In this document: in pieces, positions 27,167 through 34,546 of the stretch
Layout of the letters: each line of letters opens with the position of its first letter
Position numbering within the stretch: the stretch's first letter is position 1
Assembly: GCA_022072615.1 (NCBI GenBank)
Contig: JAJVHS010000040.1
Coordinates: 1-38,170 of the forward strand
Direction of reading: 5' to 3'
DNA: 38,170 bases
Origin: Phycisphaerales bacterium
GTDB lineage: Bacteria; Planctomycetota; Phycisphaerae; Phycisphaerales; UBA1924
Program-made: the position numbers and the translations under genes
The notes under the pieces: model-generated
Told to the model about the DNA's origin: nothing
The model's input: the letters and a program-made list of their open reading frames with translations, nothing else
Databases searched by the model: none

Positions 27167-27415
27167 TTGGCACGCATCATCCGGCATTCCCAGTGCACGC
27201 CGATCAAGATCGACCCCAACGCGCCGCCCGGCGATCCCGCCGCCTGGCCGCGCGATGAGCAGGGCAACCTCAAGAAGCTGTTCATCTGCGCCTGCGGGCT
27301 CAGCGCCAAGTTTCCCATCTGCGACGGCTCGCACAAGGCCATCAACGAAGAACCCGGGCACATCTACCGCTACGACCCACAGACCCGGACCGTCACCGAT
27401 CGCCAGCCCGAGTGA
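27167..27415 (+). CDS. CDGSH iron-sulfur domain protein
   Basis: CDGSH proteins hold a redox-active [2Fe-2S] cluster through three Cys and one His. The 82-residue protein has the complete motif CACGLSAKFPICDGSH at residues 43-58, matching CxCxxSxxxPxCDGSH. The N-terminal basic stretch (MARIIRHSQ) and length are normal for the small bacterial single-domain type. It starts with TTG at 27167; GGAG at 27158-27161 is five bases upstream, which supports this unusual start. The C-terminus is polar. The function in bacteria is not settled; electron transfer or iron-sulfur handling is likely. It is convergent with the large oxidase gene, ending 4 bases from its stop. Confidence 0.9.
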   Translation: MARIIRHSQCTPIKIDPNAPPGDPAAWPRDEQGNLKKLFICACGLSAKFPICDGSHKAINEEPGHIYRYDPQTRTVTDRQPE

Positions 27416-27419
27416 CCCG

Positions 27420-30400
27420 TCAGCCCGCGATCAGCGTCGCGGCAAGCTCGATCGGGTGCATCGCACGCACGCCCGTGCCGTCGTGAATCTGGTGCCGGCA
27501 CGATGTTCCCGGCGCGCACACCACCGCGTCGGGCCCTGCCGATCGCACCGCCGGCATCAGCGAGAGCTCCCCGATCTTCATCGACAGGTCGTAATTCTTC
27601 TCGAGGAAGCCGAAACTCCCCGCCATGCCGCAGCAGCCGGTGTCAAGCGTCTTCACGCACTCCCCGAGCAGCCGCTTCAGCAGCCCCTCGCTGGTCTGCA
27701 CGCCCCACAGCGCCTTCTGGTGGCAGTGACCGTGCAGCAGCACGCCCGCGGCAGCAAGTTCGCCCGCGCGTGAGCGGATCGCGTCCATGTCCGGGCGAAC
27801 AGGGTGCTCGTCCCACGACCGGTGCACGAAATCCTCCGGCAGAAAGCTCTTGGCGGCAAGCGCCGCTCGAAGGGTCGCCGGAGCGCGGACCTTGAGCTGC
27901 CGCCAGTCATCCTTGAATGCGGAGAGGCACGAGGGCTCGGCCACCAAAATCGCCTTGACCCGGTCATTCTCGATCCAGGAACGCAGCCGCTCGATGGTCG
28001 CGTCGACCGTGCGGATGGCATCGTCGAGCAATCCTGTCGAGATCATCGCTCGCCCGCAGCACCCCGCGTCGATCAGTTCCACGCGGTAGCCAAGAGCGTC
28101 GAGGAGCCGCCTCGTCGCCCGCCCGATCGACGGCTCGTTGAACATCGTGAAGCAGTCGCCGAACAGCGCGACGATCGGCCGATCATCTTCCGCGGGGTTC
28201 GCTCCGAATGATCGCGCCAGCGACGGCTCGAATCCCGGCAGCGAACGCCGGCGGTCGATCCCAAGGAGCCGGCTTGTCATCCACCGGGCAAGCGCCGTCG
28301 AATTGGCCCAGTTGGCAACCGCCGCCGTCGCCGATCCGACGCGGTTGAGCAGGCGGACGTGCCCGAACACCATGGCCCGAAGCGGAACTCGCCCTTGCGA
28401 CCGGTACCGCTGCGCCGTGTACTCCGCCTTCAGCCTCGCGATATCAACGTTGCTCGGGCACTCGGTCTTGCACGCCTTGCACGACAGGCACCAGTCGAGC
28501 GTGCCGATCGTTCCCGGGTCATCCCACGACGCGACCCCGGGCTCCGGCCGCGTGCCGCCCGCGCGCGGGAGCTGCCCGGTGATCGCCAGCCGAAGCGCAT
28601 TCCCCCGGCCTCGCGTTGCATGGCGCTCGTCCAGCAGCGCCTGGTACGACGGGCACATCGTCCCGCCCTGCTTCTTGCGGCACACGCCCGCGCCGTTGCA
28701 CATCTCGACCGCGCCGTCGAACCCGTGCTGGTCCGCATAGTCGAAGTACGTGTCGACCGCGGGCACCGGCACCACCGCGCCCTCGGGACGCTCGAACGAG
28801 TATCCCTCGCCCGCCGGCGCGGGGATGACCCGCAGGTTGCTCGTGATCGCGCCGATCGACCGCGTGCTCCCCGTGTCGGGCACGATCATCCCCGGGTTGA
28901 GCAGGTTCCGCGGATCGAACACCGACTTCACCTGCGCGAACGCCCGCATCAGCTCCGGGCCGAAGAACCGCTCCAGCAGCGGCCCCCGGATCCGACCGTC
29001 GCCGTGCTCGCCGGACATCACCCCGCCCATCCGCCGAGCAAGGTCCGCGACCTCCAGGGAAATATTCCGCATCCGCTCGCGGTCTCCCGCGTCGTGGATG
29101 TCGAGCAGCGGCCGCACGTGCAGCACGCCCACCGACGCGTGCGCGTAGAACGCCGCGCGCGTCCCGTGGGATTCGACGATCGACCGGAACTCGCGAACGA
29201 ACTCCGGCAGCCGCTCGACCGGCACCGCGTTGTCCTCGACGAACGTGATCGGCTTGCGGTTGCCGGGGATCCCGTGCAGCAGCGGTTCGCCCGCCTTGCG
29301 CAGCTTCCAGGCGTTGAGCATCGCCGGGGGGCTCGTGTGGAACTGCGCCGCGGCGCCCGGCACCACCCGCCGCAGGGCTTCGAACTTCGCGGCGATCTCG
29401 GCCTCCCCGCCGGTCGAGAAGTACTCGACGAACAGCACCGCCCGCAGCGGCCCATGCTCGACCCGCGGCATCAGCTCCACGTACTTGCGGCACTCGAGGT
29501 TCGCCCGTGCCAGGTTGATCACCGTGTCGTCCAGCAGCTCCACCGCCGACGGCCCGGTGGTCAGGATCGGGTTCACCGCGTCCATCGCTCCATCAAGCGA
29601 CGCGAAACTCAGGCACGCGAGCCCCTTGGAACGCGGCTTCTCGCGGAGCGTCAGCGTCGCGCCCAGCGTCACCGCCAGCGTTCCCTCGCTCCCGCACAGC
29701 AGCGGCGCAAGGTTGATCCTTTCAACGACGTGAGGATCGACCCGCTCCCCGCCCCGCCAGCCCGCCGCGGTCATCTGGGCCAGGATCATGTCCAGGCCGT
29801 ACCCCGCGTTGCGGCGGATGGTCCTGGGAAACCGCTCGGCGATGAGGCCCGCATGAGCAGCGACGATGCCGCAGACGCGCCGCGTGAGCTCGAACACCCG
29901 TGGGTCCGCCGCCGCAGCGCCCGGCCGCAGCCAGAGTCGCTCGCCGCTCGAGAGACATGCATCGATCCCCACAAGGTTCTCGCTCGTCCGCCCGTACAGG
30001 ATCGACCTCGCTCCCGCCGCGTTGTTGCCGATGCAGCCGCCGACGTTGCAGTGCCTGCTCGTCGCCGGATCGGGCGCAAAGAACCACCGCGTCGCACCGA
30101 GCCGGTCGTTCAGGTCGTCCACCGTGATCCCCGGCTCGACCTCGCACGTCCCCGCCTGCTCGTCCACCGACAGCAGCCGGTGGCAGCGACTCGAGAAGTC
30201 GATGACCACGGCGTGGTTCGTGCACTGGCCGGCCAGGCTGGTCCCGCCGCCGCGCGGGAGCATCGCCAGTCCCCGGTCGCGGCAGAAACGGACCGCCTCC
30301 ACAGCGTCCTCGATCGATTCGGGAACCACCACCCCGATCGGCTCGACCTGGTACAGGGAGGCGTCGGTCGCGTAGAGCATCCGGTCGTGCAGACCGAACC

Positions 30401-30485
30401 TCACTTCCCCCGCGATCGCGTTCGCCAGGTCACGGGCGATCGCATCGCGCTCCGGCTGCGTCAATGTCGAGGCGGCGTCGGGCAT
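27420..30485 (-). CDS. FAD-linked oxidase fused to Fe-S/CCG domains (YdiJ-like)
   Basis: This family oxidises 2-hydroxyacids such as D-lactate or D-2-hydroxyglutarate and passes electrons through Fe-S centres. The 1021-residue protein has an FAD-binding PCMH domain (PRGGGTSLAGQ at about 77-87, then GGCIGNNAAGARS), an FAD oxidase C-terminal domain with VLHVRPLLDIHD and SGEHGDGR, two Fe-S sequences (CNGAGVCRKKQGGTMCP and, near residue 665, CLSCKACKTECP), and two CCG segments near the C-terminus (DAGCCGRA and DTGCCGMAGSFGF) that ligate clusters or haem-like centres. The size and order resemble E. coli YdiJ. Start is uncertain: ATG at 30485 is chosen on similarity; a GTG at 30524 is also open. 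The exact substrate cannot be read from sequence. Confidence 0.9.
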   Translation of the reverse strand: MPDAASTLTQPERDAIARDLANAIAGEVRFGLHDRMLYATDASLYQVEPIGVVVPESIEDAVEAVRFCRDRGLAMLPRGGGTSLAGQCTNHAVVIDFSSRCHRLLSVDEQAGTCEVEPGITVDDLNDRLGATRWFFAPDPATSRHCNVGGCIGNNAAGARSILYGRTSENLVGIDACLSSGERLWLRPGAAAADPRVFELTRRVCGIVAAHAGLIAERFPRTIRRNAGYGLDMILAQMTAAGWRGGERVDPHVVERINLAPLLCGSEGTLAVTLGATLTLREKPRSKGLACLSFASLDGAMDAVNPILTTGPSAVELLDDTVINLARANLECRKYVELMPRVEHGPLRAVLFVEYFSTGGEAEIAAKFEALRRVVPGAAAQFHTSPPAMLNAWKLRKAGEPLLHGIPGNRKPITFVEDNAVPVERLPEFVREFRSIVESHGTRAAFYAHASVGVLHVRPLLDIHDAGDRERMRNISLEVADLARRMGGVMSGEHGDGRIRGPLLERFFGPELMRAFAQVKSVFDPRNLLNPGMIVPDTGSTRSIGAITSNLRVIPAPAGEGYSFERPEGAVVPVPAVDTYFDYADQHGFDGAVEMCNGAGVCRKKQGGTMCPSYQALLDERHATRGRGNALRLAITGQLPRAGGTRPEPGVASWDDPGTIGTLDWCLSCKACKTECPSNVDIARLKAEYTAQRYRSQGRVPLRAMVFGHVRLLNRVGSATAAVANWANSTALARWMTSRLLGIDRRRSLPGFEPSLARSFGANPAEDDRPIVALFGDCFTMFNEPSIGRATRRLLDALGYRVELIDAGCCGRAMISTGLLDDAIRTVDATIERLRSWIENDRVKAILVAEPSCLSAFKDDWRQLKVRAPATLRAALAAKSFLPEDFVHRSWDEHPVRPDMDAIRSRAGELAAAGVLLHGHCHQKALWGVQTSEGLLKRLLGECVKTLDTGCCGMAGSFGFLEKNYDLSMKIGELSLMPAVRSAGPDAVVCAPGTSCRHQIHDGTGVRAMHPIELAATLIAG

Positions 30486-30528
30486 CGCCGGACTGTAGGA
30501 ATCGGCGCCCCGCCCGCCGCGCACGCCA

Positions 30529-30560
30529 AAGGCCGCGCGACCGGATGATCGCGCGGCCTT
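30529..30560 (-). terminator. Strong hairpin terminator after the cysteine-rich protein gene
   Basis: AAGGCCGCGCGA (30529-30540) and TCGCGCGGCCTT (30549-30560) form a perfect 12-base stem with an 8-base loop. On the minus strand it lies 30 bases after the stop of the 30591-31631 gene, and is followed by only a short T-run, so termination is likely but may be partial. Confidence 0.7.
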
Positions 30561-30590
30561 CGAGATGAACCGCTCACCCCCGGTCGTGCC

Positions 30591-31631
30591 TCAGCAGTTC
30601 GGGCCGTCGGTGATCGTGATGTCCCGGGCCGGCGGCGCGGGCGGGTTGGTCGAAGGAGCCCCGCAGCTGAACGTGTAGTACCGGATGGTCACCGTGCTGC
30701 ACCCCAGGTTCCTCGTCACCACCGTCTTGTTCACCCCGCCCACCGCCCAGAAGCGGTCCCAGCGGCTGGCGTAGCACGCGCACACGCACTTGGACGTGCT
30801 GCATGCCGTGAAGGTGCACGTGCGGGTGAAGAACCCGCCGTCGGGGCAGATCTCCGTCCCGATGCTGATGATGCAGTCAACCCCGATCTCGATCCCGCCG
30901 ATCAGCCGCGTCCACCCGCTGCACGTCCCGCCGGAGTACGTCGTCGTGATGTACTCCGTGCAGCCGCGGAACGGGTGCGTGCTCGGGCACGAACTCGCCG
31001 ATCGGGTGTTGCCGCCCGCCGACACGCCCTCCCCGGATGCTTCCACGAGCAGGAGCTCGCCGGCGCTGAGGTTCAGGCGGGAGAACTCCTCGAGACCGGC
31101 CAGGAACTCGGTGCCCGACTCGTCGCTGATCTTCACCAGCGCCCAGCCCGCGCCGCCGATCGCCTCCGCGGCGTCCTGCAGCACGACCACCGACTCGGCC
31201 ATGCCCGGCATGACCACCTGGATCGTCCACGCGGCGTGCTCGTACGCCGACTGCACCGCGAAGAACACATCGGGCTTCTCGATGCAGCCGTCGATGACCT
31301 CCTTCGACACTTCCGTCAGGCTGTCGCCGATTGCGCGGAAGCTGTCGCTCAGCAGCTCGGCCGGGCCCGCCACGTCCGGCTCGAGCGCCGCGATCCCGTC
31401 CAGCGTGTCCGCGGTCGCGTACGCACGAGCCGCGGACTTCTCATAGCCGCGACCCAGCTCGGCGAGGTAGTCGGACACGTACTTCGTCGTCTCGCGCACG
31501 CGTGTCGCCGTCCCCACCGAGGAAAACAGCGCCGATGCTTCCGCCGAACGACCGGAGTCCTGGGCCGCGGCGCTGCACGCGGCGGCCATGATTCCGGCAA
31601 GCCCAATGAACAACGAGCGCATGTACGACAT
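30591..31631 (-). CDS. Secreted cysteine-rich protein of unknown function
   Basis: The 346-residue protein starts MSYMRSLFIGLAGIMAAACS, then AAAQ, a clear signal peptide; cleavage after AAA is more likely than lipid attachment. Residues 25-220 are helical and moderately acidic, without recognised motifs. Residues 230-346 contain at least 14 Cys, many paired with Thr/Ser-rich beta segments (CTEYITTTYSGGTCSGW, CTFTACSTSKCVCACY), suggesting a disulfide-bonded extracellular domain. I do not recognise a family. The ATG at 31631 has GGAGG eight bases upstream; a longer frame to 31742 lacks a good site. A promoter at 31774-31803 fits this gene, with a leader of about 135 bases. Confidence 0.75.
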   Translation of the reverse strand: MSYMRSLFIGLAGIMAAACSAAAQDSGRSAEASALFSSVGTATRVRETTKYVSDYLAELGRGYEKSAARAYATADTLDGIAALEPDVAGPAELLSDSFRAIGDSLTEVSKEVIDGCIEKPDVFFAVQSAYEHAAWTIQVVMPGMAESVVVLQDAAEAIGGAGWALVKISDESGTEFLAGLEEFSRLNLSAGELLLVEASGEGVSAGGNTRSASSCPSTHPFRGCTEYITTTYSGGTCSGWTRLIGGIEIGVDCIISIGTEICPDGGFFTRTCTFTACSTSKCVCACYASRWDRFWAVGGVNKTVVTRNLGCSTVTIRYYTFSCGAPSTNPPAPPARDITITDGPNC

Positions 31632-31773
31632 GGCAGGAACCTCCGTACCTTGGATGGGTGGACTCTGAAGACGCTCCGACCGCGCGGCCGGATCATCAGT
31701 CCCCGTCGTCAACCCCGGATCAGCGTGTTGTTGTTCTTCCACGAACCGACGTCAGAAGGAGGCCGGTCGGCCG

Positions 31774-31803
31774 ATAACATGCACCACAACTCGCGGCTGT
31801 CAA
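31774..31803 (-). promoter_or_regulatory. Sigma-70-type promoter for the cysteine-rich protein gene
   Basis: On the minus strand there is a perfect -35 TTGACA (31803-31798), an 18-base spacer, and a -10 TGTTAT (31779-31774, four of six to consensus). Transcription would start near 31767 and run to the start codon at 31631. Confidence 0.6.
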
Positions 31804-31809
31804 GCCGCG
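31792..31809. promoter_or_regulatory. Palindrome overlapping the -35 box (operator candidate)
   Basis: CGCGGCT (31792-31798) and AGCCGCG (31803-31809) are 7-base arms around four bases. The palindrome covers the TTGACA of the minus-strand promoter, so a bound protein would compete with RNA polymerase. No regulator is identified. Confidence 0.4.
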
Positions 31810-31859
31810 GCGCACAAGGTTTTTTGAGCGACATGCGGCGCTTCAAAAACCTCGTGCGC
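31810..31859. repeat. Near-perfect 50-base inverted repeat
   Basis: The arms 31810-31830 and 31839-31859 pair at 18 of 21 positions, with one G-T pair and two mismatches, around an 8-base loop. The arms contain a T-run and the complementary A-run. It abuts the palindrome at 31792-31809 and lies just upstream of the minus-strand promoter. It might be a cruciform, a regulator site or a hairpin RNA; none is proven. Confidence 0.7.
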
Positions 31860-31884
31860 ACACGAGTAATCCGGCAAAATGACA

Positions 31885-31911
31885 AGGCCCCGACCGTCGC
31901 GGCCGGGGCCT
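31885..31911 (-). terminator. Terminator of the sigma factor gene
   Basis: AGGCCCCG (31885-31892) pairs with CGGGGCCT (31904-31911), and an inner CCG/CGG pair adds three more bases after one mismatch. On the minus strand it lies 28 bases after the sigma gene stop and is followed by TTGTCATTTT, a T-rich tail typical of intrinsic termination. Confidence 0.8.
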
Positions 31912-31939
31912 CATGAGTGAAGTGGAGCAGAGGAAACGA

Positions 31940-33154
31940 TCAACTGAACGCGGGCGTCGAGAGGATCGTCGTCATCGATCCGGCGACGGCCGACGTCACC
32001 ACCGGCCCCGGCACCGGCGAAGGGCCCGGCATCGGCTTGCCCTGGGCCGCCGCTTCCGCGGCCGCCCGTGCCTCGGCCTCCTCGAGCATCTGGCGATTGC
32101 CCAGGAAGTTCGCCTCCAGTTCAAGGCGGATCTTCTCCATGGCCTTGTTCTGGATCTGGCGGACGCGTTCCTTGGTCACGCCGATGATCTGCCCGACCTG
32201 CTCGAGCGTCATCGGCTTCTCGTTGTCGCCCGACTCAAGGCCGAAGCGATGCTCGATGACCGTCCGCTCGACGTCGGTCAGGTCGGCCCGGTTCTCGAGC
32301 ACGATACGCTTGACCTCTTCGGCGGCGTCCTTCTCAAACCCCGAGCGCTTGGTTTCCAGGTAGTTGGAACGCTCGAGCTTGGGGTCAAAGTCCGTCGGGA
32401 AGCGCTGGCGGTACTTGCTCAGCTTCATGCCCTGACGGCTGAACGCCTTGAGGATGGCCCGGCAGGCGTACGTCGAGAACTTGTAGCCGCGGCCGGCGTC
32501 GAACTTGTCCACCGCCCGCAGGAGCGCCATGTTGCCTTCGCTGACCAGGTCGGCGAAGTCCACCTCGCTCATGCGGGTCCGCTTGGCCATCGCGAGCACC
32601 AGCGCCAGGTTGGTCTCGGCGATCTGCTCCCGGATCCGCTCGGCGATCCGGTGCCAGCGCAGGATTTCCTGCGCCTGGTCGGGCGTCGGCTGCTTGGACG
32701 GTGACTCCCAGACGTCCTTCTGGATGCGGTTGACCGTGCAGCGTGCGAAGTTGAACTGGTGGAAGAGGATCTTCTCTTCAGCGCCGGTCAGGATCACCTG
32801 CTGCGTGCTCTTCACCGTCCGGTTCCGGCTCGACGAAAGGTCGTCCATCACCGGGTGGTACCAGGAGGTGTCGGGCTTGGCGACATCCGGAACGTCGACG
32901 TAGATCTTGTGCTCGGCCGAATCCTCGTAGAAGGCCGGGCTGTCGATGAAGTCCTGCTCCTGGGACATGATCTGGGCCAGGAGTTTCTCGTCCTCCTGGC
33001 TGAGGCGCTTGCGCACCGATGTCCTGGCCGCGGGAGCCTTGCCCGTTTTCCCGCCAGTCGCTGCCACCGCGGATTCAGCGGCGACACCGACACGGTGCCG
33101 GCGATGCACCTGCTCGGCGGGGCTGATTGCTCGTTTGCCGCTGACCTGCCTCAT
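31940..33154 (-). CDS. Divergent sigma-70 family RNA polymerase sigma factor
   Basis: The 404-residue protein has sigma region 2 at about 174-245 (NLALVLAMAKR, DLVSEGNMALLRAVDKFDAG, then FSTYACRAILKAF) and region 4 at 291-345 (DLTDVERTVIEHRFGL, then TLEQVGQIIGVTKERVRQI, a canonical helix-turn-helix). In principal sigma factors the segment after FSTYA is TWWIRQAI, which melts and reads the -10 element; here the two Trp are absent. Region 3 is short and hard to align. Residues 1-170 are a lineage-specific N-terminus without a clear region 1.1, and residues 350-404 form an Ala/Glu-rich then Pro-rich tail. The gene has a good terminator. It probably directs an alternative promoter class; which genes it serves is unknown. 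ATG at 33154 is preceded by a purine-rich AAGGCAGG. Confidence 0.88.
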   Translation of the reverse strand: MRQVSGKRAISPAEQVHRRHRVGVAAESAVAATGGKTGKAPAARTSVRKRLSQEDEKLLAQIMSQEQDFIDSPAFYEDSAEHKIYVDVPDVAKPDTSWYHPVMDDLSSSRNRTVKSTQQVILTGAEEKILFHQFNFARCTVNRIQKDVWESPSKQPTPDQAQEILRWHRIAERIREQIAETNLALVLAMAKRTRMSEVDFADLVSEGNMALLRAVDKFDAGRGYKFSTYACRAILKAFSRQGMKLSKYRQRFPTDFDPKLERSNYLETKRSGFEKDAAEEVKRIVLENRADLTDVERTVIEHRFGLESGDNEKPMTLEQVGQIIGVTKERVRQIQNKAMEKIRLELEANFLGNRQMLEEAEARAAAEAAAQGKPMPGPSPVPGPVVTSAVAGSMTTILSTPAFS

Positions 33155-33903
33155 CGCGTTCTACCTGCCTTCAGACTCCATCGGAGTTCTCTGCTGACGC
33201 CCACCAGATTCCACGGCTCGTCACTTTGTTCCGGGCCGCACATCCGCCCGTTCCACAAGCCGCACTGTACTGCAAAATCCGTCGTTCTACGCGTGCCCCG
33301 GTCCCCGGGCCCCTCCTGAGATTCGATTCGCACCCGCCCCCGTCCCGTACCTGCCAATCCTTCAAGGATTCCGATACTTCTTGGAGACGCCCCGACCCGT
33401 CCAAGTTCCATCAACATTAATTCAGCCACCCCACCATAATCCGAACAAACCGCCCCGACGGGTCATGCAACCCACCGCTTTCGGAACTTCCCTCGTACCG
33501 ACGGGACCGCACGCCACACACCGCACCCTCAGAAACCCTCCTTGAAGGGTTGGACGCATGCAGTCACCTCCCATCATACGACAATCAGCCTTGAGTGTTT
33601 CGGCCTCTCATCCGCCTCCGGGAAGAATCCTCAATCTATCAAGGTCCTCAAACAGACGCGAACAACGCCCGGAAACATGCCCGGTACTTACTCGGGCGCT
33701 GCTCCGTTGACCGACCTGTTTTCGGACCCTAGCCTGAATCGACGCTTGTACCACCCCCAACCGCCAAGACATCCCTAGTCTACAGGTTGGCCGCTTTGCT
33801 GCAAGGTCCAGACAGGTTCTCAACGATCTTCCGGGGTATCTCTCTGGTCGGATAATCCAGTCCGGCCGCCTCGACTTTCCCAGACCACTTTCCAGGAGCA
33901 CGC
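33155..33903. other. Long non-coding intergenic region
   Basis: This 749-base stretch has no credible gene. Its base use is less G/C-biased than the rest. Small open frames inside it (for example 33542-33778) have no ribosome site, codon bias or recognisable product. It must contain the promoters of the divergent sigma and sodA genes. Visible items are a 15-base palindrome at 33356-33370, a weaker stem AACCCT/AGGGTT at 33534-33551, and a GATAAT at 33851-33856 that could be a -10 for sodA but lacks a good -35. A small RNA is possible but unsupported. Confidence 0.6.
33356..33370. promoter_or_regulatory. 15-base palindrome
   Basis: AATCCTT and AAGGATT are perfect 7-base arms around a single C. 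It lies about 200 bases upstream of the sigma gene start. The symmetric, short-centre form suits a dimeric repressor site better than an RNA hairpin. Confidence 0.3.
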
Positions 33904-34542
33904 ATGCCTTTCACGCTGCCCCCGCTGCCCTACGCCCCCAGCGCCCTCGAGCCGCACATCGACGCCACCACCATGGAAATCCACCATGGCAAGCACCACC
34001 AGGCCTATGTGACCAACGCCAACAAGGCCCTCGAAGGCCACCGGCTGGCCGACGCCGACCCGGTCGAGGTTGTCCGCAAGCTATCGGACGTTCCCGAAGA
34101 CAAGCGAACCGCGGTCCGGAACAACGCGGGCGGCCACGTCAACCATTCGCTCTTCTGGACGCTGATGGCGCCGGCCGGAAAGGGCGGGGGAGGAACTCCC
34201 GGCGGGAGCCTCGCCGGCGCGATCAACGCGGCGTTCGGCTCGTTCGACGCATTCAAAGAGAAGTTCGCCGCGGCAGCAACCGGTCGGTTCGGTTCCGGTT
34301 GGGCGTGGCTGGTGGTCAACGGTGGCAAGCTCGAGATCTGCTCGACGGCCAACCAGGACACGCCGCTCATGGGCAAGGCGATCGCCGGGTGCGAGGGCAC
34401 GCCGGTCCTGGGCTTGGACGTGTGGGAACACGCGTACTACCTGAAGTATCAGAACCGCCGTCCGGACTACATCGCCGGCTGGTGGAACGTGGTCAACTGG
34501 CCCAAGGTCCAGGAACTCTTCACGGCCGCCGGAGGCAAGTAG
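33904..34542 (+). CDS. sodA: Manganese-type superoxide dismutase
   Basis: Converts superoxide to oxygen and hydrogen peroxide in the cytoplasm. The 212-residue protein matches the Fe/Mn family end to end. Metal ligands are H27 (MEIHHGKHH), H81 ([10 protein letters not shown]), D172 and H176 (DVWEHAYY). GGH at 76-78 and Q151 in [10 protein letters not shown] are features of manganese rather than iron enzymes, where the outer-sphere Gln comes from a different position. No signal peptide is present. AGGAG at 33894-33898 lies five bases before the ATG. The gene ends 4 bases from the convergent esterase gene, with no terminator between them. Confidence 0.96.
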   Translation: MPFTLPPLPYAPSALEPHIDATTMEIHHGKHHQAYVTNANKALEGHRLADADPVEVVRKLSDVPEDKRTAVRNNAGGHVNHSLFWTLMAPAGKGGGGTPGGSLAGAINAAFGSFDAFKEKFAAAATGRFGSGWAWLVVNGGKLEICSTANQDTPLMGKAIAGCEGTPVLGLDVWEHAYYLKYQNRRPDYIAGWWNVVNWPKVQELFTAAGGK

Positions 34543-34546
34543 CCCG

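Noticed and set aside
28359..30548. Plus-strand open frame of 729 codons opposite the FAD oxidase
   Set aside because: Arg/His/Pro-rich translation with no domain; it mirrors a clear oxidase gene.
33542..33778. 78-codon plus-strand frame in the long intergenic region
   Set aside because: No ribosome site, atypical codon use and no recognisable product.
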